The position numbers were made by a program, and so were the translations under genes. The notes below the pieces were generated by a model that was not told the DNA's origin, did not search any database, and worked only from the letters and a program-made list of their open reading frames with translations. Below are positions 52,270-62,296 of a stretch of DNA of 64,000 nucleotides, piece after piece. This DNA comes from RGIG3701 sp964438515. Its GTDB lineage: Bacteria; Planctomycetota; Planctomycetia; Pirellulales; Thermoguttaceae. The stretch covers positions 62,001-126,000 of the forward strand of contig CAYTLK010000001.1 of the NCBI GenBank assembly GCA_964438515.1. Reading direction: 5' to 3'. Position 1 is the stretch's first letter; each line of letters starts with the position of its first letter.

Positions 52270-55200
52270 ATGAAATTATTCTCACCGCAACTTCAGCTCG
52301 CCGCGCTCTGCTGTTTTGTGGGGGTGCTGCTTGGAAGCGCCCCATTATTCGCGCAGTCTGACGGCTGGAACACGCAACTTTCTACTTCGGATGGAGGGTT
52401 TTGGAAGAAACGCATTTCTTTCACGATTGAAATCAGTGATGAAATTCTAAAAAATCTGAAACAGAAAAACGCCTCCCTTTTCGACGAAAAGAATGACGAA
52501 AAAGGCGCAGACGAAGCTGGAATGAAGTCCAAACTTCAGCCGAAAGAATTCATTTTTACGCTTGTAACTCCGGAAGAAAAAACCGCTTCCGAAGCAAAAA
52601 CGCAGACTAAAAACGCATTTTTCCTCCCCATTGCAGGCGCGAAAGCCGAAGAAATTCGTGTTTGCGACGCCAAACAAACGGAATATCTTTTTGAAATTCT
52701 CGACAAAAATAAAAAACCTCAGCACGAGGGCGTTCTTGAATCCGGGGCGCAGCTCATCATTCCGATCGAATTGACGACTATCCCTCAAACTTCCGTATTT
52801 TACGTATATTACGACAATCCGCGCTCGTGGGTTTTGCCGGATTGGTGGGCGATGCGGCGTTTTTCGAATGGTGGGTTTGAAGAAGGTTCAACTGTCCCCG
52901 ATGAATGGGCGCTGGATTCAAGTGACGCAGAACATCAGATTTCCTGGTCGAATGACGTCGTTCGAAACGGCAAAAAATCCATCAAAACGGTCGTTTCGAA
53001 AGGTGCGGAAGCCGCTTGGATCGGGGCGCGAGAAAACTCAATTCCCGCAAAACCCGGCGAGCACTACCGTCTGTCCGGCTGGACCCGTGCTGAAAATATT
53101 GAGGGATTTGCAGGTTTCTTTTACCACGTCGGAAATGCAAAAAATGAAATGGTTCAAAGCGGAATGCTTTCCGCCAAAGACGCCGCTTACGACTGGAAAG
53201 AAATGAGTGCAGAATTCACAATTCCTCTTGATTGCGACCGAATCACCGTCGGAACTGTTTTGCGCGGGACCGGAACGGCCTGGTACGACGATGTGACGCT
53301 CGAATTGCTTGAAAGTTCCGGCGAAACGCTTGATGTTCCGTGTACTTCCGGCTCGGTCGAGGATTTTCCGCTCGTCGAACGCTTTCCCGAACAGAATAAT
53401 GCAGACGGAACAACCGTTTTCAATGCTGAAACATTTTTCAAAACTACGGAGCTTCCTCGATTCGCGTTCGTGAAAATCACCAACGAAATGGATGAAAAAC
53501 GTACAACGCTCGTAAACATTCGTGCGTCACTCGTAAGCGCCCGATGGCGGGTCGAAATGAATTCCGATTCCGTCGAAATTCTGGGTCTGGACGGGAAACC
53601 GCTTGAATTTGATTGTTTGGGGGCGAATTTTTTCATCACACCAACGCTTCCGGCCCGCAGCGTTTGCTACCTCCTCCTGGTGGAAAAACCGACAGCCGTT
53701 TCTCAAAGTGAGGCCGCCCGAAAAGAACGCGACAAAATTCAAACCGACTCCGCTTTTCCCGGTACTTCACTCCAGAATTCCGAATCAGAAAATCCTTCCC
53801 AGCTGATTTCTGACGCGGATTCTGCGGGACTTGCGATTCTCGGAAAGAACAATCTGGTACAAAATCCAGGTTTCGAAACGCTCAACGAGGCGGGAAAACC
53901 CGAAGGTTGGGACGACGGCGCCGCATTGGAAGGGCTGACGTTCAACATCATTCCGCCCGACGATGGAAAGAAAGACGCGCCTCAACTGAATTTTGGGAAA
54001 AATTGTGCCGAAATTCATTTCGAACCGAACGTAAAACCGAGTTGGAACGGATGGCGTCAAACGGTAAAAATCGCGCCGAATCGCAGCTATTTCTTCGGCG
54101 CATGGATGAAGAGCGCTCAAAAATCTGGCACGCTCTCAATTCACATTCATTTTTTGAATGCGGAGAATCAGCACACGGTTTCAGGTTCGATGACGAGCGT
54201 CAGCGCGTCCAGCCGTGGTGAAAACGAATGGACGTTTGTAGGCGGAATGCTTCGATCGCCGGCCGATGCTGCGTACATGTCGCTTCAGCTGACGGTAAAC
54301 GAAAACGGAGTTTTTTGTTACGATAATGTGCTCGTTACGGAGATGGAAACAGGAACTCCGGAACGTTTTCAAGGAGGTTCGACCGGAATTTTCCAGGTCC
54401 CGGCGATCGTCAAAGTTTTTCCGGACTCCACCTATCCGCGAAATCCGGAGGAACTTCAAAATTTGAGTTTTCATCCCGTCACAACTGCCAAAAACGAAGA
54501 AGAAACGGTACAGTTTGCGTTGCGCTATCCGTCAGATCGCCGCTATGAAGTGGAACTCGTTCCTGCGGCTTCGGCAGACGGAAAGACGGTGCTTCCGACA
54601 GAACTTTACGCCGTCGCGACGGTTCCTGTGAAACACGTTACGAGTTACTACAACACCCGGACGGCCAAATGGTTCCGTAAATTACCGAGCGGAAACGGAA
54701 GTGCCGACGGCTGGGTCGGTTACTGGCCCGACCCGATGATTCGATTCGCGAATCTGGCCGCGACCTCCGGAAAGTTGAAATCTGTACCGCTTAAAGAGGT
54801 TCAAAACGTCTGGAATTCACTTTCGAACGTTCAATATTCAAGCGACGCGCAGCGCGTTTGCCGCCTCAGCGAGCAAAATCTGCTGGAGTTGAAAGCTTGG
54901 GAAACGCGTGCGCTGTGCGTGATTGTTAAAACAAGTACAGAAATCAATTCCGGACTTTATTCTGGAAAAATTCGTTTTCGGGACCTCGAAAGCGGAAAAA
55001 TCTCCTCCATTCCATTCCAATTGGACGTGAAAAACTTCGCGATTCCGGACGAGCCGGTTTGCGGCGCCATCTACGATTGCCGCGCGTCCCATCCCGAATA
55101 TTGGAACTCAAAAAACAGTACGGAAATCGTGGACCGAATGATTCGATTCCTCGCCTCCAAACGTCTGGCTTCCGACAAAATGCGGGCGGAACCGAAATTC

Positions 55201-56268
55201 TCGTACGATAAAGAATCGGGGAAATGGACGGCTGATTTTACCGATTTTGACGCCGCATGTAAGGAATATTTTGACGTTCTGAAAATTCGCTGGACGTATT
55301 TACCGGGAAACTGGTACTGCTTCGGGTGGGGAATGCCGCCGCACGTCCTCGAGGGGGAACAGCCGTACGAGGGCGTGTGGCCGTTTGCGGACGCCGACCG
55401 TTCCAAATTGCGGCCCGAATACAAGAAAATTTATCAGGAAAAACTCCGTCTGTTGTGGAATCACATCCAAGAACTGGGGTACGCAGATCGTTTCGTACTG
55501 TACATCTCCGATGAACCGTTTTTCTCGAAGCCTGAGATTATCATACAGATGAAAGCGTGCTGCGAAATGATTCAGGAAGCGGCTCCGAATCTTCCTATTT
55601 ATTCGAGTACGTGGGGTCACGTGCCGGAATGGGACGGTTACATTACTGCGTGGGGAATCGGTCATTACGGACGCGTTCCGGAAGAACAGATTCAAAAATC
55701 CAAAGAACGCGGCGACCACATTTGGTGGACGACGGACGGTCAAATGTGCACCGACACTCCATTCTGCGCGACGGAACGTCTTCTGCCGTACTGGTGCGTA
55801 AAATACGGGGCGGACGCCTATGAATTTTGGGGCGCGTCCTGGTATACGTACGATCCGTATAAGTACGGATGGCACTCGTACATTTTTCAATCAGACCAGC
55901 CGGGCGTCGAATACTACGTGCTGTATCCGAACGGTGACGGTTACATTTTTTATCCCGACAAACTGCTGGGCGTGAATGAAATCGTGACGTCGATTCGGCT
56001 GGAACAGGCGCGTGAAGGAGTTGAAGACGCTGCGTACCTCACGATTCTGCGTGACGAAATCGCACGGGTAGAAGGTTTGAAAACGCTTTCACAAGAACAG
56101 CAGAAAACGCTTCAAAACGCCAAAAACACGCTGGCTCGTGCTTTTGACCTCGTACGCATTCCCAACGCGGGCGGACGTTACACGTCGCAGTACCTCCCGA
56201 ACCCGGAGGAAGTCGATGAAATTAAATCCCTCATCGGGACGCTGATTGAAGCGTTAAAAACCATCTAA
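52270..56268 (+). CDS. Very large secreted GH123/DUF4091-like protein, 1332 residues
   Basis: Signal peptide LFSPQLQLAALCCFVGVLLG followed by SAPLFAQ. Residues 30-730 hold several beta-sandwich/CBM-like domains (WALDSSDAEHQISW and GWDDGAALEGLTFNI read as repeated carbohydrate-binding modules). The catalytic part is near residues 840-1290, with FVLYISDEPFFSKPEIII carrying the Asp1081-Glu1082 pair of the GH123/DUF4091 type and a Trp-rich floor (HIWWTTDGQMC; YEFWGASWYTYDPY), ending with EQAREGVEDAAYLTIL. It is a probable N-acetylhexosaminidase relative acting outside the cell; substrate inferred. RBS AAAGGAAAATTCCC. A terminator follows. Confidence 0.75.
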   Translation: MKLFSPQLQLAALCCFVGVLLGSAPLFAQSDGWNTQLSTSDGGFWKKRISFTIEISDEILKNLKQKNASLFDEKNDEKGADEAGMKSKLQPKEFIFTLVTPEEKTASEAKTQTKNAFFLPIAGAKAEEIRVCDAKQTEYLFEILDKNKKPQHEGVLESGAQLIIPIELTTIPQTSVFYVYYDNPRSWVLPDWWAMRRFSNGGFEEGSTVPDEWALDSSDAEHQISWSNDVVRNGKKSIKTVVSKGAEAAWIGARENSIPAKPGEHYRLSGWTRAENIEGFAGFFYHVGNAKNEMVQSGMLSAKDAAYDWKEMSAEFTIPLDCDRITVGTVLRGTGTAWYDDVTLELLESSGETLDVPCTSGSVEDFPLVERFPEQNNADGTTVFNAETFFKTTELPRFAFVKITNEMDEKRTTLVNIRASLVSARWRVEMNSDSVEILGLDGKPLEFDCLGANFFITPTLPARSVCYLLLVEKPTAVSQSEAARKERDKIQTDSAFPGTSLQNSESENPSQLISDADSAGLAILGKNNLVQNPGFETLNEAGKPEGWDDGAALEGLTFNIIPPDDGKKDAPQLNFGKNCAEIHFEPNVKPSWNGWRQTVKIAPNRSYFFGAWMKSAQKSGTLSIHIHFLNAENQHTVSGSMTSVSASSRGENEWTFVGGMLRSPADAAYMSLQLTVNENGVFCYDNVLVTEMETGTPERFQGGSTGIFQVPAIVKVFPDSTYPRNPEELQNLSFHPVTTAKNEEETVQFALRYPSDRRYEVELVPAASADGKTVLPTELYAVATVPVKHVTSYYNTRTAKWFRKLPSGNGSADGWVGYWPDPMIRFANLAATSGKLKSVPLKEVQNVWNSLSNVQYSSDAQRVCRLSEQNLLELKAWETRALCVIVKTSTEINSGLYSGKIRFRDLESGKISSIPFQLDVKNFAIPDEPVCGAIYDCRASHPEYWNSKNSTEIVDRMIRFLASKRLASDKMRAEPKFSYDKESGKWTADFTDFDAACKEYFDVLKIRWTYLPGNWYCFGWGMPPHVLEGEQPYEGVWPFADADRSKLRPEYKKIYQEKLRLLWNHIQELGYADRFVLYISDEPFFSKPEIIIQMKACCEMIQEAAPNLPIYSSTWGHVPEWDGYITAWGIGHYGRVPEEQIQKSKERGDHIWWTTDGQMCTDTPFCATERLLPYWCVKYGADAYEFWGASWYTYDPYKYGWHSYIFQSDQPGVEYYVLYPNGDGYIFYPDKLLGVNEIVTSIRLEQAREGVEDAAYLTILRDEIARVEGLKTLSQEQQKTLQNAKNTLARAFDLVRIPNAGGRYTSQYLPNPEEVDEIKSLIGTLIEALKTI

Positions 56269-56280
56269 ACACGAAGAATG

Positions 56281-56337
56281 AAAATCTGGCGGAAAGCATG
56301 GGAACACTCTGCGAAAATGATTTTCCGCTCAGATTTT
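56281..56337 (+). terminator. Terminator after the 1332-residue gene
   Basis: AAAATCTGGCGGAAA (56281-56295) pairs with TTTTCCGCTCAGATTTT (56320-56336) with one bulge, followed by T. Confidence 0.7.
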
Positions 56338-56355
56338 TTCATTTTGCACAACATT

Positions 56356-56392
56356 TTGAATACTATTCGAATATAATTTGAATAGTATTCAA
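56356..56392 (+). promoter_or_regulatory. 13-bp perfect inverted repeat around a -10 box, candidate operator
   Basis: TTGAATACTATTC (56356-56368) is perfectly inverted as GAATAGTATTCAA (56380-56392), and the 11-base spacer contains TATAAT. The position just upstream of the glycosyltransferase gene suggests a repressor site. Confidence 0.5.
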
Positions 56393-56442
56393 TATTATTT
56401 GAAACACAATGAATAACAAATTGAATTTGTTTGATTTTATTT

Positions 56443-57146
56443 ATGAATACAACTACAACTCGTTTTTTAATTACAATCGCGACTTACAATGAAATCGAAA
56501 ATCTTCCGAAACTCGTACAATCGATCATTTCCGAGACGAATCGATTTGCGGACGAAAAGAGTTTTTCGTTCGATATTCTAGTAATCGACGACAACTCGCC
56601 CGACGGAACAGGCCGCTGGTGCGACGAACACGCTGCGGAGTTTCCACCGCTGAAATGCATTCATCGTTCGGGAAAAAACGGTCTCGGAACCGCCGTTATT
56701 GCTGCGATGCGCTACGCGATCGAACATCATTACGATCGAATGATCAACATGGACGCCGATTTCAGCCACCATCCGAAATATTTGGAATCGCTCGCTTCGG
56801 GAACTGCGGACGTCGTCGTCGGTTCTCGTTACACGCGCGGCGGCGGAATCGTCGGCTGGCCGTTTTTTCGTCACATTATGAGCCGCTGCATCAACACTTT
56901 CGGACGCACGCTCCTGCGTCTCTCAGTGCGCGACATCAGCGGGTCGTACCGCAATTATAACGTTAAGATGCTGGAAAAACTCGATTTTTCCCGTTTTCAG
57001 TCGCATGGATATTCATTTTTCGAAGAAGCGCTCTGGCGGCTGAAACTCGCGGGCGCCGCGATGTCGGAAGTTCCGATCGTGTTTGAAGACCGAGTTTTGG
57101 GACAGTCAAAAATTTCGTTCCGCGAAAGCCTCAACGCCGTCAAAAC
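56443..57146 (+). CDS. Dolichyl/polyprenyl-phosphate mannose synthase-like glycosyltransferase, 3' end lost in gap
   Basis: About 234 codons seen of a GT2 enzyme. N-terminal LITIATYNEIENLPKLVQ, then LVIDDNSPDGTG (nucleotide-binding), GLGTAVIAAMRYA, MDADFSHHP (DAD metal motif), VVVGSRYTRGGGIVGWP and SYFFEEAL-type acceptor segment (SYSFFEEALWRL). It transfers a sugar, typically mannose, from GDP-mannose to a polyprenyl phosphate at the membrane. The remainder, possibly including C-terminal helices, lies in the N gap. Start at the ATG 56443; an upstream TTG is in frame. Confidence 0.88.
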
Positions 57147-57246
57147 NNNNNNNNNNNNNNNNNNNNNNNNNNNNNNNNNNNNNNNNNNNNNNNNNNNNNN
57201 NNNNNNNNNNNNNNNNNNNNNNNNNNNNNNNNNNNNNNNNNNNNNN
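57147..57246. other. Assembly gap of 100 N
   Basis: Exactly 100 N: a placeholder for an unsequenced gap of unknown length. The two genes facing it both lack their 3' ends. An apparent frame running through it is artificial. Confidence 0.98.
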
Positions 57247-58263
57247 ACCCAAAGTACCGGAGGAAGCGGGAATTTGCACGTTATTTCCGATGCGATTTTC
57301 AATACGTGCGGGAACCGGGACCGTTGCGGACGGCGAAATCGTCGTGCCGGGGCGCTGCGCCGCCGCAACCGCTTGAATTTGATTCAAAAGAGCCGTACAC
57401 TGCGCGTTTCCAGGGTCCAAATTCAGCGCTTGCGTTGCGCTTTGAAAAGAATCTGAATAATTTTGATTTTCGCACTGTGCCGAAGCGAGAGCCGTCAGAA
57501 TCTGCGCGTTCTGTGGATGCAACGCATTCGCCTGCGCCAAAACCTGCACCGCCTCATGATTTCTCGCGAGCTGCGACAGTGCGGTTCCTTTGCAAAGCAG
57601 AATCTCAATCGGCGGTGTGTCGGAATTACTTTTATCCTGCGCCGCCTGTGCTGCTTCGAGCGCCCGCTGCGGTTTCCCGTTTTTGAGGTACTGCTGCGCC
57701 AAAAGGGTCTGATACGTCACGTTTTCCGGTGCGTAAAACACCGCCTGATGGTACGCCGCCAGCGCCTGTTCCGACCGCTGCTGAATTTCATAAATTCGAC
57801 CTTGAAGAATCCACGCTTCGGCCAGACCCGAATTGTGTCTCAGTCCCAGCGAGACGTACCGCTGCGCCAGCGAATAATTCGAGCATTCAAAATACATCTC
57901 CGCAAGTTTCACCACAAGTTCGGGAGTCACTTCCGGATGAACGACGGCTTTCTGCATCTGACGAATTGCTTCTTCCCGATTTCCTTCCTTCCACAGCTCG
58001 TCCGCATACATCGTTCGCGCTTCGAGATTTTCCGGATTTGTTTTGACCGCAAGCGCCAGCTGACTCTTTGCGTTTTCCATTTTATTCTGTTCGATCGACT
58101 CAACCGCCTGCTGAACGTACTGCCGACTCGCAATCGTTTCTGCGGAAGAAACTCGCGTACGGTGCCACACGCGACAGCCGCCGCTCGTCGTTAGAAGCAG
58201 CGAGGCGGAAATGAATGCAAAAAGCATTAATTTGAGCGATTCTGGCAGTTTGGGAAATTTCAT
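57247..58263 (-). CDS. TPR lipoprotein, 3' end lost in gap
   Basis: 339 codons seen. N-terminal helix LMLFAFISASLLLTTSGGC is a lipoprotein-like signal with a Cys at residue 30 (SGGC). At least seven tetratricopeptide repeats follow (AKSQLALAVKTNPENLEAR, AEAWILQGRIYEIQQRSEQA, AAYHQAVFYAPENVTYQTL), typical of planctomycete scaffold proteins. The C-terminal part (after GNNVQIPASSGTLG) is in the gap. No partner indicated; no clear ribosome site is visible before the ATG. Confidence 0.75.
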
Positions 58264-58459
58264 GAACGCATTCGACCGGGACCGGTACAGAATTTGACGA
58301 TTTTACTATAATAAAATACATTTTAATATAGCAAAAAAATTGAATCAGGGATAGAGAGAATTGAACAATTTTTCTTCTCGAAATCACAAAATGTAACAGA
58401 AAATCGTGAAATAAAAAGGGACCGTGCGGAAATTTTCATAAAAAACAAGACGCCCCCCC

Positions 58460-58487
58460 TTGTATTTTTTTAACATTCGGATATACT
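58460..58487 (+). promoter_or_regulatory. Promoter of the tRNA gene
   Basis: TTGTAT (58460-58465), 16 bases, TATACT (58482-58487), about 30 bases upstream of the tRNA. Confidence 0.65.
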
Positions 58488-58518
58488 ATATAAATCATTG
58501 AAAGATGAGAAGATTGAG

Positions 58519-58591
58519 AGCGGGGTAGGGCAGTTGGTAGCCTGCGAGGCTCATAACCTCGAGGTCGCAGGTTCGAATCCTGCCCCCGCCA
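58519..58591 (+). tRNA. tRNA-Met(CAU), initiator-like
   Basis: A 73-nt cloverleaf. The acceptor stem AGCGGGG/CCCCGCC gives an A1-C72 mismatch; the D-stem is GGGC/GCCT, the anticodon stem CGAGG/CCTCG with loop CTCATAA, and the T-stem GCAGG/CCTGC with TTCGAAT. CCA is not encoded. The unpaired 1-72 position and overall likeness to bacterial initiators (CGGGGT start, AGGTC variable loop, GCTCATAAC) point to the initiator rather than the elongator or the Ile2 tRNA. Unusual points: A1-C72 instead of C1-A72, and A29-U41 in the anticodon stem in place of a third G-C pair. Identity is likely but not proven. Confidence 0.85.
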
Positions 58592-58594
58592 CTA

Positions 58595-58630
58595 AAAACC
58601 TGATTGGTCGTTGAACGAATCAGGTTTTTT
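58595..58630 (+). terminator. Terminator after the tRNA
   Basis: AAAACCTGATT (58595-58605) pairs with AATCAGGTTTT (58618-58628), with further T. Confidence 0.8.
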
Positions 58631-58750
58631 TCTTTTTAAAGAGATTTTTTCTTGTAAGAAAAGAATGAATAAGAAAAAAGAAAGAGCGCAAAAGTACAAT
58701 TGTTCGTGCTTTTACGCTCCTAAAATCAAACTTGATTTTTGAACTTTAAA

Positions 58751-61700
58751 TCATGGAGTCTCCGGTTTCTTTTCGGAAAGATTGAACCCCACCTGCAGCC
58801 AGCCGTCTTCCGCCTGAAGAAACGCCGGCTGAACGTACATATTCGCGAATCTCGAATCCTCTTTAACGTCTTTCAGAAGCCGTGTTTCCTGAATTTTGAT
58901 TTCAGGTTCAAATATCTTTTCGAGACGTTTCGACATCACGCGGCGCAAACTCACCATACTGGATGGAAGGCGTTTTTTCACTTCCGGATTGAAATCCGGC
59001 GGCAAAATTTCTACGTTTCCTTCACGAACAAGAACAAATTCCGTTCCACGGTGTTCAATTTTGTACGAAATCGCAATATTGAGGGCCGGATACGCTTTTC
59101 CGTCGTATTCCATCGACTGACAATGAATGCAAAAAACGATTTTCCCATCGTCAAACGACGTGCTGACCGGCCAGTCACGCACAAAACGCATCGCCCATTC
59201 TTTTTCAGATTCCGCATTCTCCGCAGTTTTTGCATTCTCGGCAGTCCCCGCAGTTTTCTCAGTTTCATCCGTTTGCGTCTTTACAGCGTTCTGGAGCCAC
59301 TTCGGAGCCGTCGCGAGAAACTGACTGCGCGCGTTTTGGTTGAAATTCATTCCGGAGAAAAATCCTTTGAAAATCCCCTGAAATGCCGACTCATGAACAG
59401 AAATCTGAATATCGTACAAACCGTTCATCTGAGGCGCAACCGTGGGCGCCGTGAAACCATCGCGGCACGCAACACGCACCTGCATATGAATTCCCGCATC
59501 GTCCGACCACATGTGAGTCTGCGGTGTGAGACCGCGCGGCGCCAGCTGACGTTTTCCGTCTTCCGCAAGTCGCTGATTCCAGTTTTCAAGAATTTCATCA
59601 ATCGACTGGTTGAACTGACGACGAAGCCGAGCGGCATTCTGAGCGCGAGCCGTTTGTTCCATCTCGTCTTTTTGCGCAAACGCTCGCCGAGTCGCAAACG
59701 ACTCAATCAAATGACGATTGTAAACGTCACGCACATTTTCAATTCGAGAATTCGTACGAATATTTACTTGCGCGGAAGTCGAATCGAAACCGTCTTGGTC
59801 GATGAAAACACTTTTATTCACAACAATTCGACTGCTTGCGCGGGAGGAAACGATTGCGGGACCCGCATACGCGTTGGTTCGACTGTCCGAAGCGCCGTCC
59901 AAAACGATTCCCAATTCGATTTGGTCCGGATTGCAGACAGGCCGAACAGAAAGATTTCCGTTGAAAAGCGTGGTTCCGCGAATGGTCGCACGACGCACCT
60001 GTTCGTTTACGGCTTGTTCCTCTTCAATCAGACGGCTTCCGTATTTGTCGAAGACGCTTTGATTCATGTGCACAATTACGTTCGACTGCGCCCAGACGGC
60101 CGACGTTGCGGTCACCAAATCAGAAACCTGATTCATTTCATCCATCCAGTCGAGCAAATCTTCGATTCCGCGCTGCGTCAAAGAGGACGGGTATTTTTGA
60201 GCCGCAAGAAGCAAAATCGCCATTTCTTTTTGTGCGGAGGCAAAAAGAGCCTCTGCCGCGTCCGGAGACTGCATTTGAGCTTCCAGAGCGAGATAGCGAC
60301 CGATCGCGCTGCGAAGACGAACGAAAAATTCCAGTTCCAGTCCGAACGCGCCGCAGGAAAGCTGACGATGAATCTCCTCAAGTGCCGTCGCGTCTGCCGG
60401 TTCGTTCAGATGAAGCACATCCCAATGCAGGAATCGAATCCATTCCTGACGTTTAGCGGGCGTCGATTTCGCAAACAATTGGTTCACGTAACCTGCCGCT
60501 TCACGAACGTCTTTGTAAGCGGCATCCAAATCGGCCTCTGTCGGAGGGGTGTAACGACACGCCATCCACCTCGCTGCAAGAATCTTGCACGAATCCCCAA
60601 CTGAAAGACTCTCTTGTTTCTGGGGGGATTCCGCATTTTTCACCGACGGAATTTCCGAAACGGAGACCGAGTCCATCAGTTTCTGAAGCGTATAATGGCG
60701 GAACGGAAGCGGAGGAAGGGAGCCGGACGCGAGTAAATCTTCATTCGATTCCGGAACGGACGCCGAATTATTTTCATTTTCTTCCGAAGCAGCCGTTTCA
60801 CGAACATTTTCAGTTTTCGAGTCTGAAGAACGCGACACTTTGGAAGCAGCAGCGTCCGGCGCAGACTCCTCAGGAACGGAAACTGTTTCCGGAATTGATT
60901 CTTCCTGCGAAAAAGTCGAGATTTTGGGGAGTCGTTTCGCAGCTGAAACATGTGCGGGCGACAAAACATCGACCGAAGAATTTCCCGGTCCTTCACACGC
61001 CGAAGCATCAGGGACCAACGGCGGAATTTCAGGCGGGTCGTTTTCCGAAACGGATACGGAAGCGACGGATGAAACTGTCGGCGAAACCATCTCGGATTTT
61101 CGGGAAGCAGACGCCGCAACCCATTCATTGGAAGACGTAACCGTTGTTTTATCAGGAAGTGAATTTTGTACAATTTTCCGTACGTTTCCATTTTCACTCG
61201 ACGTCATCTGACGGAAATTCGAGTGCGTCTGTTCAGACGACTGGGACCGTTCGGACTGCTGCGGTTCTTCCAAATAGGAAGCGGATTCCGACGCCACAAA
61301 CTCTTCATTTCCCGTCATAGTTTGTGCAGAGGACGCCGTTCCATTTTCCTCTGAAACCTCGTCAAACAGAGCCTCCGATGGAGGAGAGGGGAGCGAAACG
61401 GCAGTTTGTTCGAAGAACATTTCTTCTGCCTCCTCAAGCGTGACGGGGGCTTCGCTCTTTTGAGCCGCTGCAACGACAGGAAGCGTAAAATTTCCCGCAG
61501 GCTGACCGGCTCGCCGAGCCAGAAACGGTTTTGCGGACGGAAAAGAACTCCAAATGCTTGAAAAAAGCGGTGTTTCTTCCAGTTTTTGCAGCTCGTTGAG
61601 AGAGTCTCGGAGTGCCGCAATGGGGGGATATTTTTCCACGCCGTACGCAAATCGAAGATTCACGAGGAACTTTCTTACGTGTTCCTTCGAAGCTGCGGTT

Positions 61701-61933
61701 TCCTGAAAAAGACTGGATTTCAGCTGCGAAATCGAAAGATACTGATTCCAGCGGTGCAGACGAACCGAGTACGTCGATAAAAAATCTTCGACGTTGGAAA
61801 CATCTGCAAGAACCACTTCCCGCAATGCAGCTACAGCATCCTGACGGCTCGAATTTGCAACGTAAAGACGATAGGACGCAAACATTACGAGGAACAGAAG
61901 AATTCCTACCGCGAACTTCTTTTTAGTGGTCAT
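58751..61933 (-). CDS. Large membrane-anchored protein of unknown function, 1060 residues
   Basis: N-terminal Lys-rich start and a single hydrophobic helix FAVGILLFLVMFASYRLYVA, then a coiled-coil-like domain to about residue 150, a long Ser/Glu/Pro-rich low-complexity part (residues 150-430), a helical domain (ILAARWMACRYTPPTEADLD), and a C-terminal beta-rich region (LDGASDSRTNAYAGPAIVSS; IDQDGFDSTSAQVNIRTNSR). It is likely inserted with its bulk on the far side of the inner membrane. No family known to me. RBS TAGGGAGTTTTGG. It may be a planctomycete-specific cell-envelope protein. Confidence 0.7.
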   Translation of the reverse strand: MTTKKKFAVGILLFLVMFASYRLYVANSSRQDAVAALREVVLADVSNVEDFLSTYSVRLHRWNQYLSISQLKSSLFQETAASKEHVRKFLVNLRFAYGVEKYPPIAALRDSLNELQKLEETPLFSSIWSSFPSAKPFLARRAGQPAGNFTLPVVAAAQKSEAPVTLEEAEEMFFEQTAVSLPSPPSEALFDEVSEENGTASSAQTMTGNEEFVASESASYLEEPQQSERSQSSEQTHSNFRQMTSSENGNVRKIVQNSLPDKTTVTSSNEWVAASASRKSEMVSPTVSSVASVSVSENDPPEIPPLVPDASACEGPGNSSVDVLSPAHVSAAKRLPKISTFSQEESIPETVSVPEESAPDAAASKVSRSSDSKTENVRETAASEENENNSASVPESNEDLLASGSLPPLPFRHYTLQKLMDSVSVSEIPSVKNAESPQKQESLSVGDSCKILAARWMACRYTPPTEADLDAAYKDVREAAGYVNQLFAKSTPAKRQEWIRFLHWDVLHLNEPADATALEEIHRQLSCGAFGLELEFFVRLRSAIGRYLALEAQMQSPDAAEALFASAQKEMAILLLAAQKYPSSLTQRGIEDLLDWMDEMNQVSDLVTATSAVWAQSNVIVHMNQSVFDKYGSRLIEEEQAVNEQVRRATIRGTTLFNGNLSVRPVCNPDQIELGIVLDGASDSRTNAYAGPAIVSSRASSRIVVNKSVFIDQDGFDSTSAQVNIRTNSRIENVRDVYNRHLIESFATRRAFAQKDEMEQTARAQNAARLRRQFNQSIDEILENWNQRLAEDGKRQLAPRGLTPQTHMWSDDAGIHMQVRVACRDGFTAPTVAPQMNGLYDIQISVHESAFQGIFKGFFSGMNFNQNARSQFLATAPKWLQNAVKTQTDETEKTAGTAENAKTAENAESEKEWAMRFVRDWPVSTSFDDGKIVFCIHCQSMEYDGKAYPALNIAISYKIEHRGTEFVLVREGNVEILPPDFNPEVKKRLPSSMVSLRRVMSKRLEKIFEPEIKIQETRLLKDVKEDSRFANMYVQPAFLQAEDGWLQVGFNLSEKKPETP

Positions 61934-62296
61934 CCAAAACTCCCTAAACTCAAACTTCCAAACGCTTTCAATATTAAACGTTTTTCAGTATCTGGAATCG
62001 TCCCTTTTGAACATTCCGTCTCCCTTCGATTTCAGTTTGAGGCGGCACCTGTGAAATGGAGTTCACGAAGCGAAACGACAACAAAAAGTAACGTGAAAGA
62101 GAAACAGGTACAAAATGTCTCTGTGCACCGGACAAAACCTTCCAATCCATTTCATCGTAAAGAACCTTGAAATAATTTATCCTCTTTTCCGTGAAAACCC
62201 CTAAATATTGAGATTCCCCCCTTCCAGAAATGTGTTATTTCGGTTATAAAAGATAGTGAAATTGGAGATTATTTGTTGGAAAGGGTAATTTCGCAG
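61934..62296. other. Divergent intergenic region, nothing recognised
   Basis: 363 bases between the anchored protein and the methylthiotransferase. No strong hairpin, promoter or ORF stood out. Confidence 0.5.

Larger units (their letters stand above)
58264..58750. other. Intergenic region containing the tRNA gene
   Basis: 487 bases; apart from the tRNA, its promoter and its terminator, the rest is AT-rich with no other gene recognised. Confidence 0.7.

Noticed and set aside
56443..57456. One continuous frame through the N gap joining a glycosyltransferase with an Arg-rich tail
   Set aside because: The 100 N happen to keep a frame open; the sequence to the right is the antisense of the TPR lipoprotein.
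58739..60604. A 621-codon plus-strand open frame opposite the 1060-residue protein
   Set aside because: Same reason: Arg/Phe/His-rich shadow composition and no start signals, over a gene with signal anchor and ribosome site.
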